DNA of 12,940 nucleotides from Acidimicrobiaceae bacterium (GCA_030838025.1 JAUTXM010000508.1:1-12940), one strand, 5' to 3'. Shown: positions 6,597-12,940, counted from the first letter of the stretch. Notes: generated from the sequence alone by a model not told the origin. Numbers and translations: made by a program.

Positions 6597-8048
6597 ATGG
6601 CTGAGGACTCCGCAGCACACCTGCATCGGTTCCGAATTGACGAAATCAAAAACGATCCCACAGTCGTTTCCGCCTCCACTGAGGAGGCTTTGACATTCGT
6701 CGAGGCGGACCTGTTGTATCACGACCTTTCTGCCGGCCATTCCACGGAACCGGTTGCTTCGCAACTGGACGGCGCCGGAGGCCGGCGCCATTCCGCCGAG
6801 TCATGGGTGACCCGAATCCCCGGCCGCGAGAACAAGGGCATCGCTAACTACCTGAACCATCTGCGCGACGACCTGCAACTGGAGCTGTGGGAATTCCCGG
6901 CGCCCACCGGCGGTCAGGGCGCCCCTGATGTCCGCACCGTCGCCAAGCAGGTTCGGGAAAGCGTCGGCCCCGGCGCGGCCCCTGTCCACCACGTTCCGAT
7001 CTACCCGATCACCCCCGTGTCGTTCGGTCCCTTCGGAGCGCCGACGCCGGTCTCATTCGGGGGCGCGGCGAGACCGGACCCGGTCTCGTTCGGGGGCGCC
7101 GCGAAGCCCGACCCGGTCTCGTTCGGCGGCGCCAGACCACCGGCATCGGCAGCCGCCCAGGCGGGTGCGGGGAAAAGCGCCCGGGAGCCAGGCCGCGGGG
7201 CATGTGTCAAGCTCGCAGTGCTCGACACGGGCATCCCCCAGAACTATGCCGAGCTCCACCCGTATCTGGAAGGATCGGTGGCCCCGCACTGCGATCCGGA
7301 ACACCCGATGGATTCCCACGACCATCTTCGACTGGACGCCGGACACGGGCTTTTCATCATGGACGTTGCCTGCCGTCTGGCGCCGTCCTTGAAGCCGGTC
7401 CTCATGCGCCGCCCCACCCGCAACGACAGCAATCTGTCCCTTGGTGAGCATTTGATCGCGCTCGACCTCTGGGAGGTCGTCGCCCAGGCGATTTCGGACG
7501 AATACCGGCTCATCGTGAACATGTCGTTCGCGGCTCAGACGGTGGACGACAAACCGGGTCTCGGGCTGCTCAGCGAGCTCACCTGGCTGGCCAACCAGGG
7601 GGCCGACGTCCTGGTCGTCGCGGCTGCGGGAAATGGCGGTGACGAGCGAAAGATGTTCCCCGCGGCTTGTGAACTGCCCAACGTGGTCTCGGTGGGCGCC
7701 CTCGACGCCAGCGGCCATGTTGCATCATTCAGCAGCCGGGGTGACTGGGTCGACTGCTGGACGACTGGTTCGGCAATCACCGGCGCCTACCTGAAGGGGG
7801 TCTACGACCACCCCCACGGGTCCCCCGCGACCTTCGGCCCGGGGGAGCCTTGGGCCCAATGGAGCGGAACTTCGTTTGCCGCACCTCGCGTCGTGGCTGC
7901 CATCGCTCGCAAGGCGGCTGAAATGCCGGGAGCCAGCCTGCTGGCCGCCTGGGAGACCCTGCGGAAGGAGAACCGGGGCCGCCACCCACATTGGTCGGAC
8001 TCCTCGGGCCGCTTCTTCACCGAAACCGGCGTGATCATCGATATCTGA
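6597..8048 (+). CDS. Cytoplasmic S8 (subtilisin-family) serine protease with repeat linker
   Basis: This 483-residue protein carries all the subtilase residues: Asp210 in AVLDTG, His250 in DAGHGLF, oxyanion Asn346 in AAAGNGG and Ser426 in SGTSFAAP. It should be an active peptidase. No signal peptide or membrane helix is seen at either end, so it probably works inside the cell, unlike most subtilases. Residues 1 to about 125 form an N-terminal domain I do not recognise. A Pro/Gly-rich linker with four 11-residue PVSFG repeats spans 139-182, then the catalytic domain begins near 200. The ATG at 6597 follows a strong AGGAGG. Its divergence from the TPR-CHAT gene across 37 bp suggests the two proteases act together, with S8 as a possible effector or CHAT substrate; that is inference. 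Downstream lies a repeat-rich spacer and a hairpin. Confidence 0.92.
   Translation: MAEDSAAHLHRFRIDEIKNDPTVVSASTEEALTFVEADLLYHDLSAGHSTEPVASQLDGAGGRRHSAESWVTRIPGRENKGIANYLNHLRDDLQLELWEFPAPTGGQGAPDVRTVAKQVRESVGPGAAPVHHVPIYPITPVSFGPFGAPTPVSFGGAARPDPVSFGGAAKPDPVSFGGARPPASAAAQAGAGKSAREPGRGACVKLAVLDTGIPQNYAELHPYLEGSVAPHCDPEHPMDSHDHLRLDAGHGLFIMDVACRLAPSLKPVLMRRPTRNDSNLSLGEHLIALDLWEVVAQAISDEYRLIVNMSFAAQTVDDKPGLGLLSELTWLANQGADVLVVAAAGNGGDERKMFPAACELPNVVSVGALDASGHVASFSSRGDWVDCWTTGSAITGAYLKGVYDHPHGSPATFGPGEPWAQWSGTSFAAPRVVAAIARKAAEMPGASLLAAWETLRKENRGRHPHWSDSSGRFFTETGVIIDI
7011..7142 (+). repeat. Four 33-bp in-frame repeats in S8 linker
   Basis: Four uninterrupted units of 33 bp encode 11 residues each: TPVSFGPFGAP, TPVSFGGAARP, DPVSFGGAAKP and DPVSFGGARPP (residues 139-182). 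The PVSFG core is invariant in all four. Synonymous changes between units (for example GTG/GTC and TCG/TCA) suggest that the peptide, rather than the DNA, is being kept. Confidence 0.9.
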
Positions 8049-8157
8049 CTCTGTCGGTCTGCTGGTTAGTCACCTGGTCGGTCGGCTGGTCGGTCCGCTG
8101 GTGGTTCGAGGACCCGGGGCCATCGTGGCCCTGGGTCCACAGGTCTGTGGCCGACGT

Positions 8158-8275
8158 GGGGCTGGTCCGGCCGGCCGCCGCTGGCCCGGGGCTGGTCGTG
8201 TCGGCCGCCGCTGGCCCGGGGCTGGTCGTGTCGGCCGCCGTGGCGTGGGGCTGGTCGTGTCGGCCGCCGTGGCCC
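8158..8275. repeat. GC-rich tandem repeat, units of 29-30 bp
   Basis: Four consecutive units start at 8158, 8188, 8218 and 8247, each beginning GGGGCTGGTC and containing GGCCGCCG, with a decayed fifth copy after 8276. The first two are 30 bp and the next two 29 bp, so no reading frame is kept across the array, which argues against coding. There are no spacers between units, so it is not a CRISPR array. Confidence 0.8.
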
Positions 8276-8412
8276 GGGCTTGGTGCGGTGCCCGCGGCTG
8301 CGGGGCCTGGGGGTGCGAGGCGGTAACGCCCAATGCCCAGTGCCGGTCGCCCTGGCGCGGTGTCCCGCGGGGATGCCCCTTCTCTTTGGCCGAGACCTTG
8401 GGCCGACGCGCC

Positions 8413-8444
8413 AGTTCCAGCCGCCCTATGAGGCGGCTGGAACT
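8413..8444. terminator. Perfect hairpin between convergent genes, probable bidirectional terminator
   Basis: Two 13-base arms, AGTTCCAGCCGCC and GGCGGCTGGAACT, flank a 6-base loop (CTATGA). The hairpin lies 22 bp past the stop of the minus-strand peroxidase gene and also downstream of the S8 gene. There is no T-tract on either side, which is common for terminators in high-GC actinobacteria. Confidence 0.65.
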
Positions 8445-8466
8445 CGCGATCAGTCATGGAGTTCGT

Positions 8467-10026
8467 TCAACTCCGTGGACGTAGGGCAACGTTGATCAAC
8501 TCGGCCAGTCCGAATACGCCGTTGTGGCTGAAATCGGCGCGAGGTGTGAAGCCTGGATCAGCCCGCAGGAACGACGTGCGATCGCCGACCAGCAGCGCCG
8601 CGAAGGTCTCCGCAATCAGGTGGCCGCCAACGGGGCCCAGCCGGATCGGGATGGAGTCCTTGTCGTGGTTGTCGGGCTGGAGGGCCCAGGAGGTGACCTG
8701 GGCCTCGGAAAGCACGTACACCCAGAGCGGGACGTTGCCGGCCAGGCTGGGCAACAGGTCGGCCAATGGTTCCTTCGGGTCGTCCGCCGTGGCCTTGCCG
8801 ATGACCAGCTTGTCATCAGGGATCGGTGTCGTACCGAGAAGCTCGGCCACGACCTGTCCCGACGGCAATCCGAACGTCACACCCCGTTCCAGGTTGCGCA
8901 GCGCCAGCGATGCCGGGTTGCTGGCGATGATCTCGGGGAGCAGGCCAAGCGGGTTAACAAGGGAGGTGTCGATCTTGTACGCCTGCTGGGGCTTGCGGGT
9001 GAGCGGATCGTTGGCGTCGGTCGTCGTCTCGAATGGTGGACCGTCGCCGAGGTCGATGAAGAACTGCCAGTCGATCGCCCAGTCCTGCGGAATAGGACGC
9101 ATCCCCCCGAGATCGCCCGCGGGGTCGGCCGAGGTCGAGAAGATCTGGCGGCGCTGGATCGTCTCGTTGAGCCGGTAGATGGGCCGGATCATCGAGTGGC
9201 CGAAACGGTAGGCCGCGACCGAGAACTCCACCGGCATCAACTCGAGCCCGTCTCGGAGCTTCGGGATTCGCAGGTGCGGCGGTGCCACTTGGATGCTGAC
9301 GTCGTGGGCCAGGTGGGGGAAGACCTCCCGAATCGTGTGCGACTGGATGATCGTCGGGAGGAAGTCGTTGATCACGACCCACTGGTAGTGCCAACGGACC
9401 GCCTGGCGCACCTCCTCGAAGTCGGCGGCCGGCATGGCATCGGCCATCGCGTTGTGGAAGCGCAACATCGTTGCCTGTAGCTGCGCCACGATTCGGTTCT
9501 CGTCGTTGCGCGGGTCGCCGATCAACGCCCGCCCGTTGGGGGCTCGAGGCACATCCACCGCGTCGGGGTCGTGCGGGTTGCCTGACATCGGGTTGCCCAA
9601 TGCCAGGTGGATACCGTCGCGCTGATAGAGATACGGCTCGTCATTGGGACCCCGTCCGTAGACGTTGTCGAGATCGAACCGCGGGGTGCGGAAGTTGACC
9701 AGCGCCTTCAGCTGATCCTTCGTCAGCTTCTGGCGCAGGTGCGAGGTCGGGTCAAGGGTGAGGTCATGATCGATGAACTGGCCGAAGTAGGTGTATGCCG
9801 AGGCAATGGCGGTGTTTTCTTCCGCGTCGACCTTGTCTTCAGGCGTCGGCGGGATGTCGGGATCAGCGGTCAACTTGGCCGCCAGCTTGACCAGGTCGTC
9901 GTCGGCGAAAACAGCCCCGTCGGCGTCGGGAAACAAGCGGGTGAATCTGCCCTCCATGAGATCACTGAGCGGGACATTCTTCATCTTGTCCCACCAAGTG
10001 CCATGGCGGATCGTGTTGTCAATCAT
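8467..10026 (-). CDS. Animal-type heme peroxidase, no signal peptide
   Basis: This 519-residue protein belongs to the peroxidase-cyclooxygenase (animal heme peroxidase) superfamily. The distal His is His87 in FGQFIDHDLTLDP, next to Asp88, the expected calcium ligand. The catalytic Arg173 and heme-linking Glu176 sit in GDPRNDENR, matching the Arg/Glu pair of myeloperoxidase. The proximal His is His277 in YRFGHSMIRPIYRLN. A later RNLERG plus FGLPSGQ segment is also typical. It should use hydrogen peroxide to oxidise a donor; the donor is unknown. The N-terminus is polar, with no export signal, so a cytoplasmic location or non-classical release is implied. The ATG at 10026 has AAGGA 5 bases upstream. 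It lies 107 bp after the membrane protein gene on the same strand and converges with the S8 gene. Confidence 0.92.
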   Translation of the reverse strand: MIDNTIRHGTWWDKMKNVPLSDLMEGRFTRLFPDADGAVFADDDLVKLAAKLTADPDIPPTPEDKVDAEENTAIASAYTYFGQFIDHDLTLDPTSHLRQKLTKDQLKALVNFRTPRFDLDNVYGRGPNDEPYLYQRDGIHLALGNPMSGNPHDPDAVDVPRAPNGRALIGDPRNDENRIVAQLQATMLRFHNAMADAMPAADFEEVRQAVRWHYQWVVINDFLPTIIQSHTIREVFPHLAHDVSIQVAPPHLRIPKLRDGLELMPVEFSVAAYRFGHSMIRPIYRLNETIQRRQIFSTSADPAGDLGGMRPIPQDWAIDWQFFIDLGDGPPFETTTDANDPLTRKPQQAYKIDTSLVNPLGLLPEIIASNPASLALRNLERGVTFGLPSGQVVAELLGTTPIPDDKLVIGKATADDPKEPLADLLPSLAGNVPLWVYVLSEAQVTSWALQPDNHDKDSIPIRLGPVGGHLIAETFAALLVGDRTSFLRADPGFTPRADFSHNGVFGLAELINVALRPRS

Positions 10027-10031
10027 GCGTT

Positions 10032-10036
10032 TCCTT
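10032..10036 (-). promoter_or_regulatory. Ribosome binding site of peroxidase gene
   Basis: AAGGA on the minus strand (in GAAAGGAAA) lies 5 bases before the ATG at 10026 and supports that start. Confidence 0.65.
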
Positions 10037-10133
10037 TCTCAGGTCGCAAAGTCACTGTGAGAATGAGTAGATGGAAAATCGTAAAATACGCCACCCGTCC
10101 TTTCGGATAAAGAATTCCTGCTCTGACTGGAAC

Positions 10134-10898
10134 TCAGTCGTGGTGAAGGGCCCGCTGAACAATGGCCAGACCGGCTCCAAAGGCCAGGTGGCCGCAGATG
10201 ATCATCGTCACCGAGATGGCGTCCAAGTGCCACAGGACTTCGTCCGCGTGCGGAGAGATGAGGAGCACCCCAATAAGGCCCGCGGCGACGAAAAATCCAA
10301 AAAGCAATCCGTGGCGCACGCGGGATAAACCGAGGGAGAAAAACGCGATTGACAGGCCGGCCCCGTTGAGTCCGTAGCGCCACAAGTAACCGGCGATCCA
10401 AGCTGGGCTGAGATGGAGGTCGACCCCGATGTGGGGGATGGGATCGACATGCATGAGTTCGGCCCAGATGAACCCGAACCGAACAAGGTCATACATGCCG
10501 GTGGCGAGAACCCCGACGAGCATCGCTCGGGCGACCAGACGTCCGGCCCACCGATGGCGGTTCATGATGACCGCCGCGAGGAAGGCTGCCGGCAGCAGCA
10601 CGAGGACGGCCAAGGCACGCAGACTGACGATCTCGAAGGTCGATGCTGCGATGAGTGTCACCGGCACGAATCCGACGGCAACGAGCGCCAGGCGTGTCGT
10701 CATCGTCGCGGTGTTCGTGAGGCCGGGAAACAATCCCAGAATCGATGTCCGGATTTGGCGCGCTCGACTCTCTGGCGTCAGGATGGGAGTAGATAGCGGT
10801 GAGGGCGCACTGACGTCGATGATTCGGTAGACCTTGTCCGCCGGGGGAGAAGGCTCTCTGTCCAAAGCCGGAGTTTGCGGTGCCTGCATCGTCTTCAT
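10134..10898 (-). CDS. Six-helix membrane protein of unknown function
   Basis: I do not recognise a family. With the ATG at 10898 it has 254 residues: a polar, proline-rich N-terminal part of about 65 residues, then six probable transmembrane helices at about 69-87, 94-113, 123-145, 173-191, 196-215 and 226-247. Several histidines lie in or near the loops and helix ends (MHVDPIPHIGVDLH, SPHADEVLWHLD, CGHLAFG), which could bind a metal or heme; that is speculative. The start is uncertain: the frame is open to 11111, with other ATGs at 10931 and 10889 and no strong ribosome binding site before any of them. The extra N-terminal residues of longer versions look unlike protein. It precedes the peroxidase gene by 107 bp on the same strand and may be co-transcribed with it. 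Confidence 0.65.
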   Translation of the reverse strand: MKTMQAPQTPALDREPSPPADKVYRIIDVSAPSPLSTPILTPESRARQIRTSILGLFPGLTNTATMTTRLALVAVGFVPVTLIAASTFEIVSLRALAVLVLLPAAFLAAVIMNRHRWAGRLVARAMLVGVLATGMYDLVRFGFIWAELMHVDPIPHIGVDLHLSPAWIAGYLWRYGLNGAGLSIAFFSLGLSRVRHGLLFGFFVAAGLIGVLLISPHADEVLWHLDAISVTMIICGHLAFGAGLAIVQRALHHD

Positions 10899-11423
10899 GG
10901 TCCAATTGAGGGGACCCCCGGACCAGGACATACAGCCGGTATGCCTTCCGATAAATGATGCATCTACTATTTGTGGTCGATGTGGGATTCCAATAAATGG
11001 CTCGACAAAGAGTAATTTCTTTGCTAACGCGGGCCCCTGAAATGGAATATCAGTTGAGCCGGCATGGCTGCCGAATGAGCGACCGACGTACAGCGCGCTT
11101 GGCTCGGCCATCTCCCATGCGCTCTTCGGTGGGCGCCGGGGACGGCCAGGGCGTGAACAGCCGAGCCTCGGGGCCGCTCACTCTGTTTGTTAGCACTACA
11201 TGACCATGGCGGTCATGTAGTGCTACTAAAGGGGCTGGAACGCGGCCTGAAGGCCCCGGTGGTCGCTCGGGGAGCCCAGGCGCTGGGAAGGCGTTCGCCA
11301 AACACGGCGTAGATCGCCGATCATCAGCGAGGCAGATGGCCGCCAGGAGGTGCGTGAGGTGCGTGAGGGGCGGGCCAGGCGCCACCTGACCCCGCGGAGC
11401 GGCTACGGACTAGGGTGAGCCGC
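10899..11423. other. Gene-poor region between divergent membrane protein and nuo genes
   Basis: No convincing gene is seen in about 525 bp. Roughly 10945-11035 is clearly richer in A+T than the surroundings and probably holds the promoter of the minus-strand membrane protein gene. A perfect inverted repeat lies at 11191-11225. Near 11350-11368 the sequence GTGCGTGAG is repeated in tandem. The nuo promoter should lie between the inverted repeat and 11424, but I cannot place its -10 and -35 with confidence. Confidence 0.55.
11191..11225. repeat. Perfect 15-bp inverted repeat upstream of nuoA
   Basis: Arms TAGCACTACATGACC and GGTCATGTAGTGCTA flank a 5-bp centre (ATGGC). No recognised gene ends here, so a terminator role is not obvious. 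It is markedly less GC-rich than the surrounding sequence. It may be a regulator site, a palindromic repeat element or a recombination scar. Confidence 0.75.
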
Positions 11424-11957
11424 ATGGCGCAGTACCTCCCCATCGTCGTGCTGATGGTGCTGGCGACCGGGTTCGCGTTCGTGTCGCTGTTGGCGTCGCG
11501 CCTTCTCGGGCCGAAGAAGCCCACCACCGCCAAGTCCGCCCCGTACGAGTGCGGGATCATCCCGAACCGCCAGCCGGCGCAGCGGTTCCCGGTTCGGTTC
11601 TACCTGGTTGCGATGATCTTCGTGATCTTCGACATCGAGATCATCTTCATCTATCCGTGGGCGGTGATGTACCACCAGCTCGACACCTTCGGCTTGGCCG
11701 AAATGGTCGCTTTCTCGATCGCGGTCCTGGTGGCGTTCCTCTACCTGATCTCGGGCGGTGCGCTCGACTGGGGCCCTGTGAAGCGACTGTCGGAGCCTGA
11801 AGTCACGACGCGGCCGTACACGGGGAGCGCGACCATTCGCCGGGTTCCCCGGCCCGAGGCGTTGCTGATGGGACTCGAGCCGATGGAGGGGACCGCACCG
11901 GACGCCCCGAGTGCGCCCGCAGAGCCGGACCTGGTCCCCGCGACCACAGGACACTGA
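11424..11957 (+). CDS. nuoA: NADH-quinone oxidoreductase subunit A
   Basis: NuoA is a small membrane subunit of complex I, near the interface with the peripheral arm. The 177-residue product has three transmembrane helices (about 5-27, 59-80 and 92-112). It has the conserved YECG loop (residues 41-44, followed by IIP) and the family signature RFYLVAMIFVIFDIEIIFIYPW, with its acidic pair Asp70 and Glu72. Typical NuoA is about 120 residues; here a proline-rich soluble tail of about 60 residues follows the third helix. I choose ATG 11424, with GGGTGAG just upstream, over the in-frame GTG at 11415. It is the first gene of the nuo operon, and nuoB starts one base after its stop. Confidence 0.95.
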   Translation: MAQYLPIVVLMVLATGFAFVSLLASRLLGPKKPTTAKSAPYECGIIPNRQPAQRFPVRFYLVAMIFVIFDIEIIFIYPWAVMYHQLDTFGLAEMVAFSIAVLVAFLYLISGGALDWGPVKRLSEPEVTTRPYTGSATIRRVPRPEALLMGLEPMEGTAPDAPSAPAEPDLVPATTGH

Positions 11958-11958
11958 C

Positions 11959-12456
11959 ATGGGCCTCGAAGACCTCAATCACAACTTCCTGACCGGCCGC
12001 CTCGAGGACATGGTCAAGTGGGCTCGACGCAGCTCGATGTGGCCCGCAACCTTCGGCCTGGCGTGCTGCGCCATCGAGATGATGTCGACAGGGGCGGCCG
12101 ACTTCGACCTGGCCCGCTTCGGCATGGAGGTCTTCCGGGCCTCACCCCGCCAGGCGGACCTGATGATCGTGGCGGGCCGCGTGAGCCAGAAGATGGCCCC
12201 GGTACTGCGCAACGTGTACGACCAGATGATGGAACCCAAGTGGGTCATCTCGATGGGCGTGTGCGCCTCGACCGGCGGGATGTTCAACAACTACGCCATC
12301 GTGCAAGGTGTCGACCAGATCGTTCCGGTCGACGTGTACGCCCCCGGATGCCCGCCGGGTCCGGAAACGCTCATCCACGCCATCGTCACCCTTCACGAGA
12401 AGGTGCGCCGGGGCGAGATCACCAGGCGCCCCGTCGCCACCAGCGAGGCCTCGTGA
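11959..12456 (+). CDS. nuoB: NADH-quinone oxidoreductase subunit B
   Basis: NuoB is the complex I subunit that holds the terminal 4Fe-4S cluster N2, which passes electrons to quinone. The 165-residue product has all four cluster ligands: the tandem Cys36-Cys37 in GLACCAIEMM, Cys102 in GVCASTGG and Cys131 in PGCPPGPE. The conserved quinone-site region around RFGMEVFRASPRQADLMIVAG is also intact. The frame is open further upstream inside nuoA, but the ATG at 11959, with AGGA 7 bases before it, gives the standard N-terminus. Its TGA overlaps the GTG of nuoC (GTGA), which points to translational coupling. Confidence 0.97.
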   Translation: MGLEDLNHNFLTGRLEDMVKWARRSSMWPATFGLACCAIEMMSTGAADFDLARFGMEVFRASPRQADLMIVAGRVSQKMAPVLRNVYDQMMEPKWVISMGVCASTGGMFNNYAIVQGVDQIVPVDVYAPGCPPGPETLIHAIVTLHEKVRRGEITRRPVATSEAS

Positions 12457-12940
12457 CCGACGCGGCACCGGCGGACGGTGAACCAGTCGCCGAAGTTCCC
12501 GATTCGCCGCCCGAGCTTCACGGCTGGCCGGTCATCGACTCGCATGGCCAGACCGTGGTGCACTGCAACCGCGAGGGCTATCTGGAGCTGCTGACGGCCC
12601 TCAAGGCGGACGGGTACGACATGTGCGCCGACGTCTGCGGGGTCGACTACCTCGCCCATCTCACGCGGGCGATCCCGGAGCCGGTAACACCGGAACGTTT
12701 CGAGGTCGTGGTCAACCTCGTCTCGATCGCCACGCGCCGCCGGGTGCGGGTCCGGGTGCAGGTGCCCGAGTCCGATGCGGCCATCGCCACCCTGTTTTAC
12801 CTGTGGCCTGGAACGGAGGCTCCCGAGCGGGAGGTCTTCGACATGTTCGGTATCCGCTTCGATGGTCATCCCGACCTGACCAGGATCCTCATGCCTGAGG
12901 ACTGGGAGGGCTATCCGCTGCGAAAGGACTACGCCGTCGG
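12453..12940 (+). CDS. nuoC: NADH-quinone oxidoreductase subunit C, 5' part
   Basis: This is the peripheral-arm 30-kDa subunit of complex I. The GTG at 12453 overlaps the nuoB stop as GTGA, and GAGG lies 4 bases before it. The frame runs off the window end after 162 codons. The family signature is clear: EREVFDMFGIRFDGHPDLTR (126-145), then LMPEDWEGYPLRKDY (146-160). The first 20 residues are Pro/Ala/Glu-rich and not conserved in the family. The missing part should be only the C-terminal tail, unless the gene is fused to nuoD as in some bacteria, which cannot be judged here. Confidence 0.95.
   Translation, partial: MTDAAPADGEPVAEVPDSPPELHGWPVIDSHGQTVVHCNREGYLELLTALKADGYDMCADVCGVDYLAHLTRAIPEPVTPERFEVVVNLVSIATRRRVRVRVQVPESDAAIATLFYLWPGTEAPEREVFDMFGIRFDGHPDLTRILMPEDWEGYPLRKDYAV

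Larger units (their letters stand above)
8049..8466. other. Gene-free spacer between convergent S8 and peroxidase genes
   Basis: I see no credible gene in these 418 bp. Open frames exist on both strands but translate to low-complexity Pro/Ala/Gly/Arg-rich strings without a good ribosome binding site. The stretch starts with short repeats of CTGGTCGGT type (about 8073-8102), continues with a 29-30 bp tandem repeat and ends with a perfect hairpin. Confidence 0.7.

Noticed and set aside
8158..8275. Possible CRISPR array
   Set aside because: The units are directly adjacent with no unique spacers, and no cas genes lie nearby.
8035..8457. 140-codon minus-strand frame (and plus-strand frames) across the tandem repeat
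   Set aside because: The translation is low-complexity Pro/Ala/Thr, the repeat unit length changes from 30 to 29 bp so the frame is not kept, and no good ribosome binding site is seen.
11050..11385. 111-codon minus-strand frame upstream of nuoA
   Set aside because: The product is Pro/Arg-rich with no recognisable domain, no convincing ribosome binding site is seen, and it runs across the perfect inverted repeat.

Overview
This high-GC window has the coding style of an actinobacterium. The mix of a diheme cytochrome c, a nuoABC start and many GTG starts with good Shine-Dalgarno sites would suit the class Acidimicrobiia, but that placement is a guess from gene content, not a measured phylogeny. 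Respiratory genes lie at both edges and an accessory stretch of about 9 kb lies between them.

Left edge (1-1638, + strand): the 3' part of a diheme c-type cytochrome, abutted by a three-helix membrane protein with a glycine-rich tail. These look like the end of a respiratory operon lying upstream of the window. They converge on a minus-strand block.

Central block (1657-8048): read along the minus strand, the order is a TPR-CHAT caspase-like protease (6559-3863), an ECF-type sigma factor (3689-3039), a 164-aa soluble protein of unknown function 23 bp behind the sigma gene (3015-2521), and a GAF plus MerR/excisionase-type HTH regulator (2367-1657). A signal-less subtilisin-family (S8) protease with a complete Asp/His/Asn/Ser set (6597-8048, + strand) diverges from the CHAT gene across only 37 bp. 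The S8 protein carries four 11-residue repeats between an unknown N-terminal domain and its catalytic domain. Two proteases, a dedicated sigma factor and a small sigma-adjacent protein look like a cytoplasmic proteolytic signalling module. In logic it resembles the CRISPR-linked Craspase/Csx30/sigma-factor system, but there is no CRISPR array in the window. This is the most interesting part; the functional wiring is inference.

Middle spacer (8049-8466): about 420 bp with no credible gene, holding a GC-rich tandem repeat of 29-30 bp units and a perfect 13-bp-stem hairpin, between the convergent S8 and peroxidase genes.

Right block (8467-10898, - strand): an unrecognised six-helix membrane protein followed by a signal-less animal-type heme peroxidase with its expected heme residues. 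Upstream lies about 525 bp of gene-poor DNA with an AT-rich patch and a perfect 15-bp inverted repeat.

Right edge (11424-12940, + strand): nuoA, nuoB and partial nuoC of the proton-pumping NADH:quinone oxidoreductase (complex I), closely packed as the start of a nuo operon.
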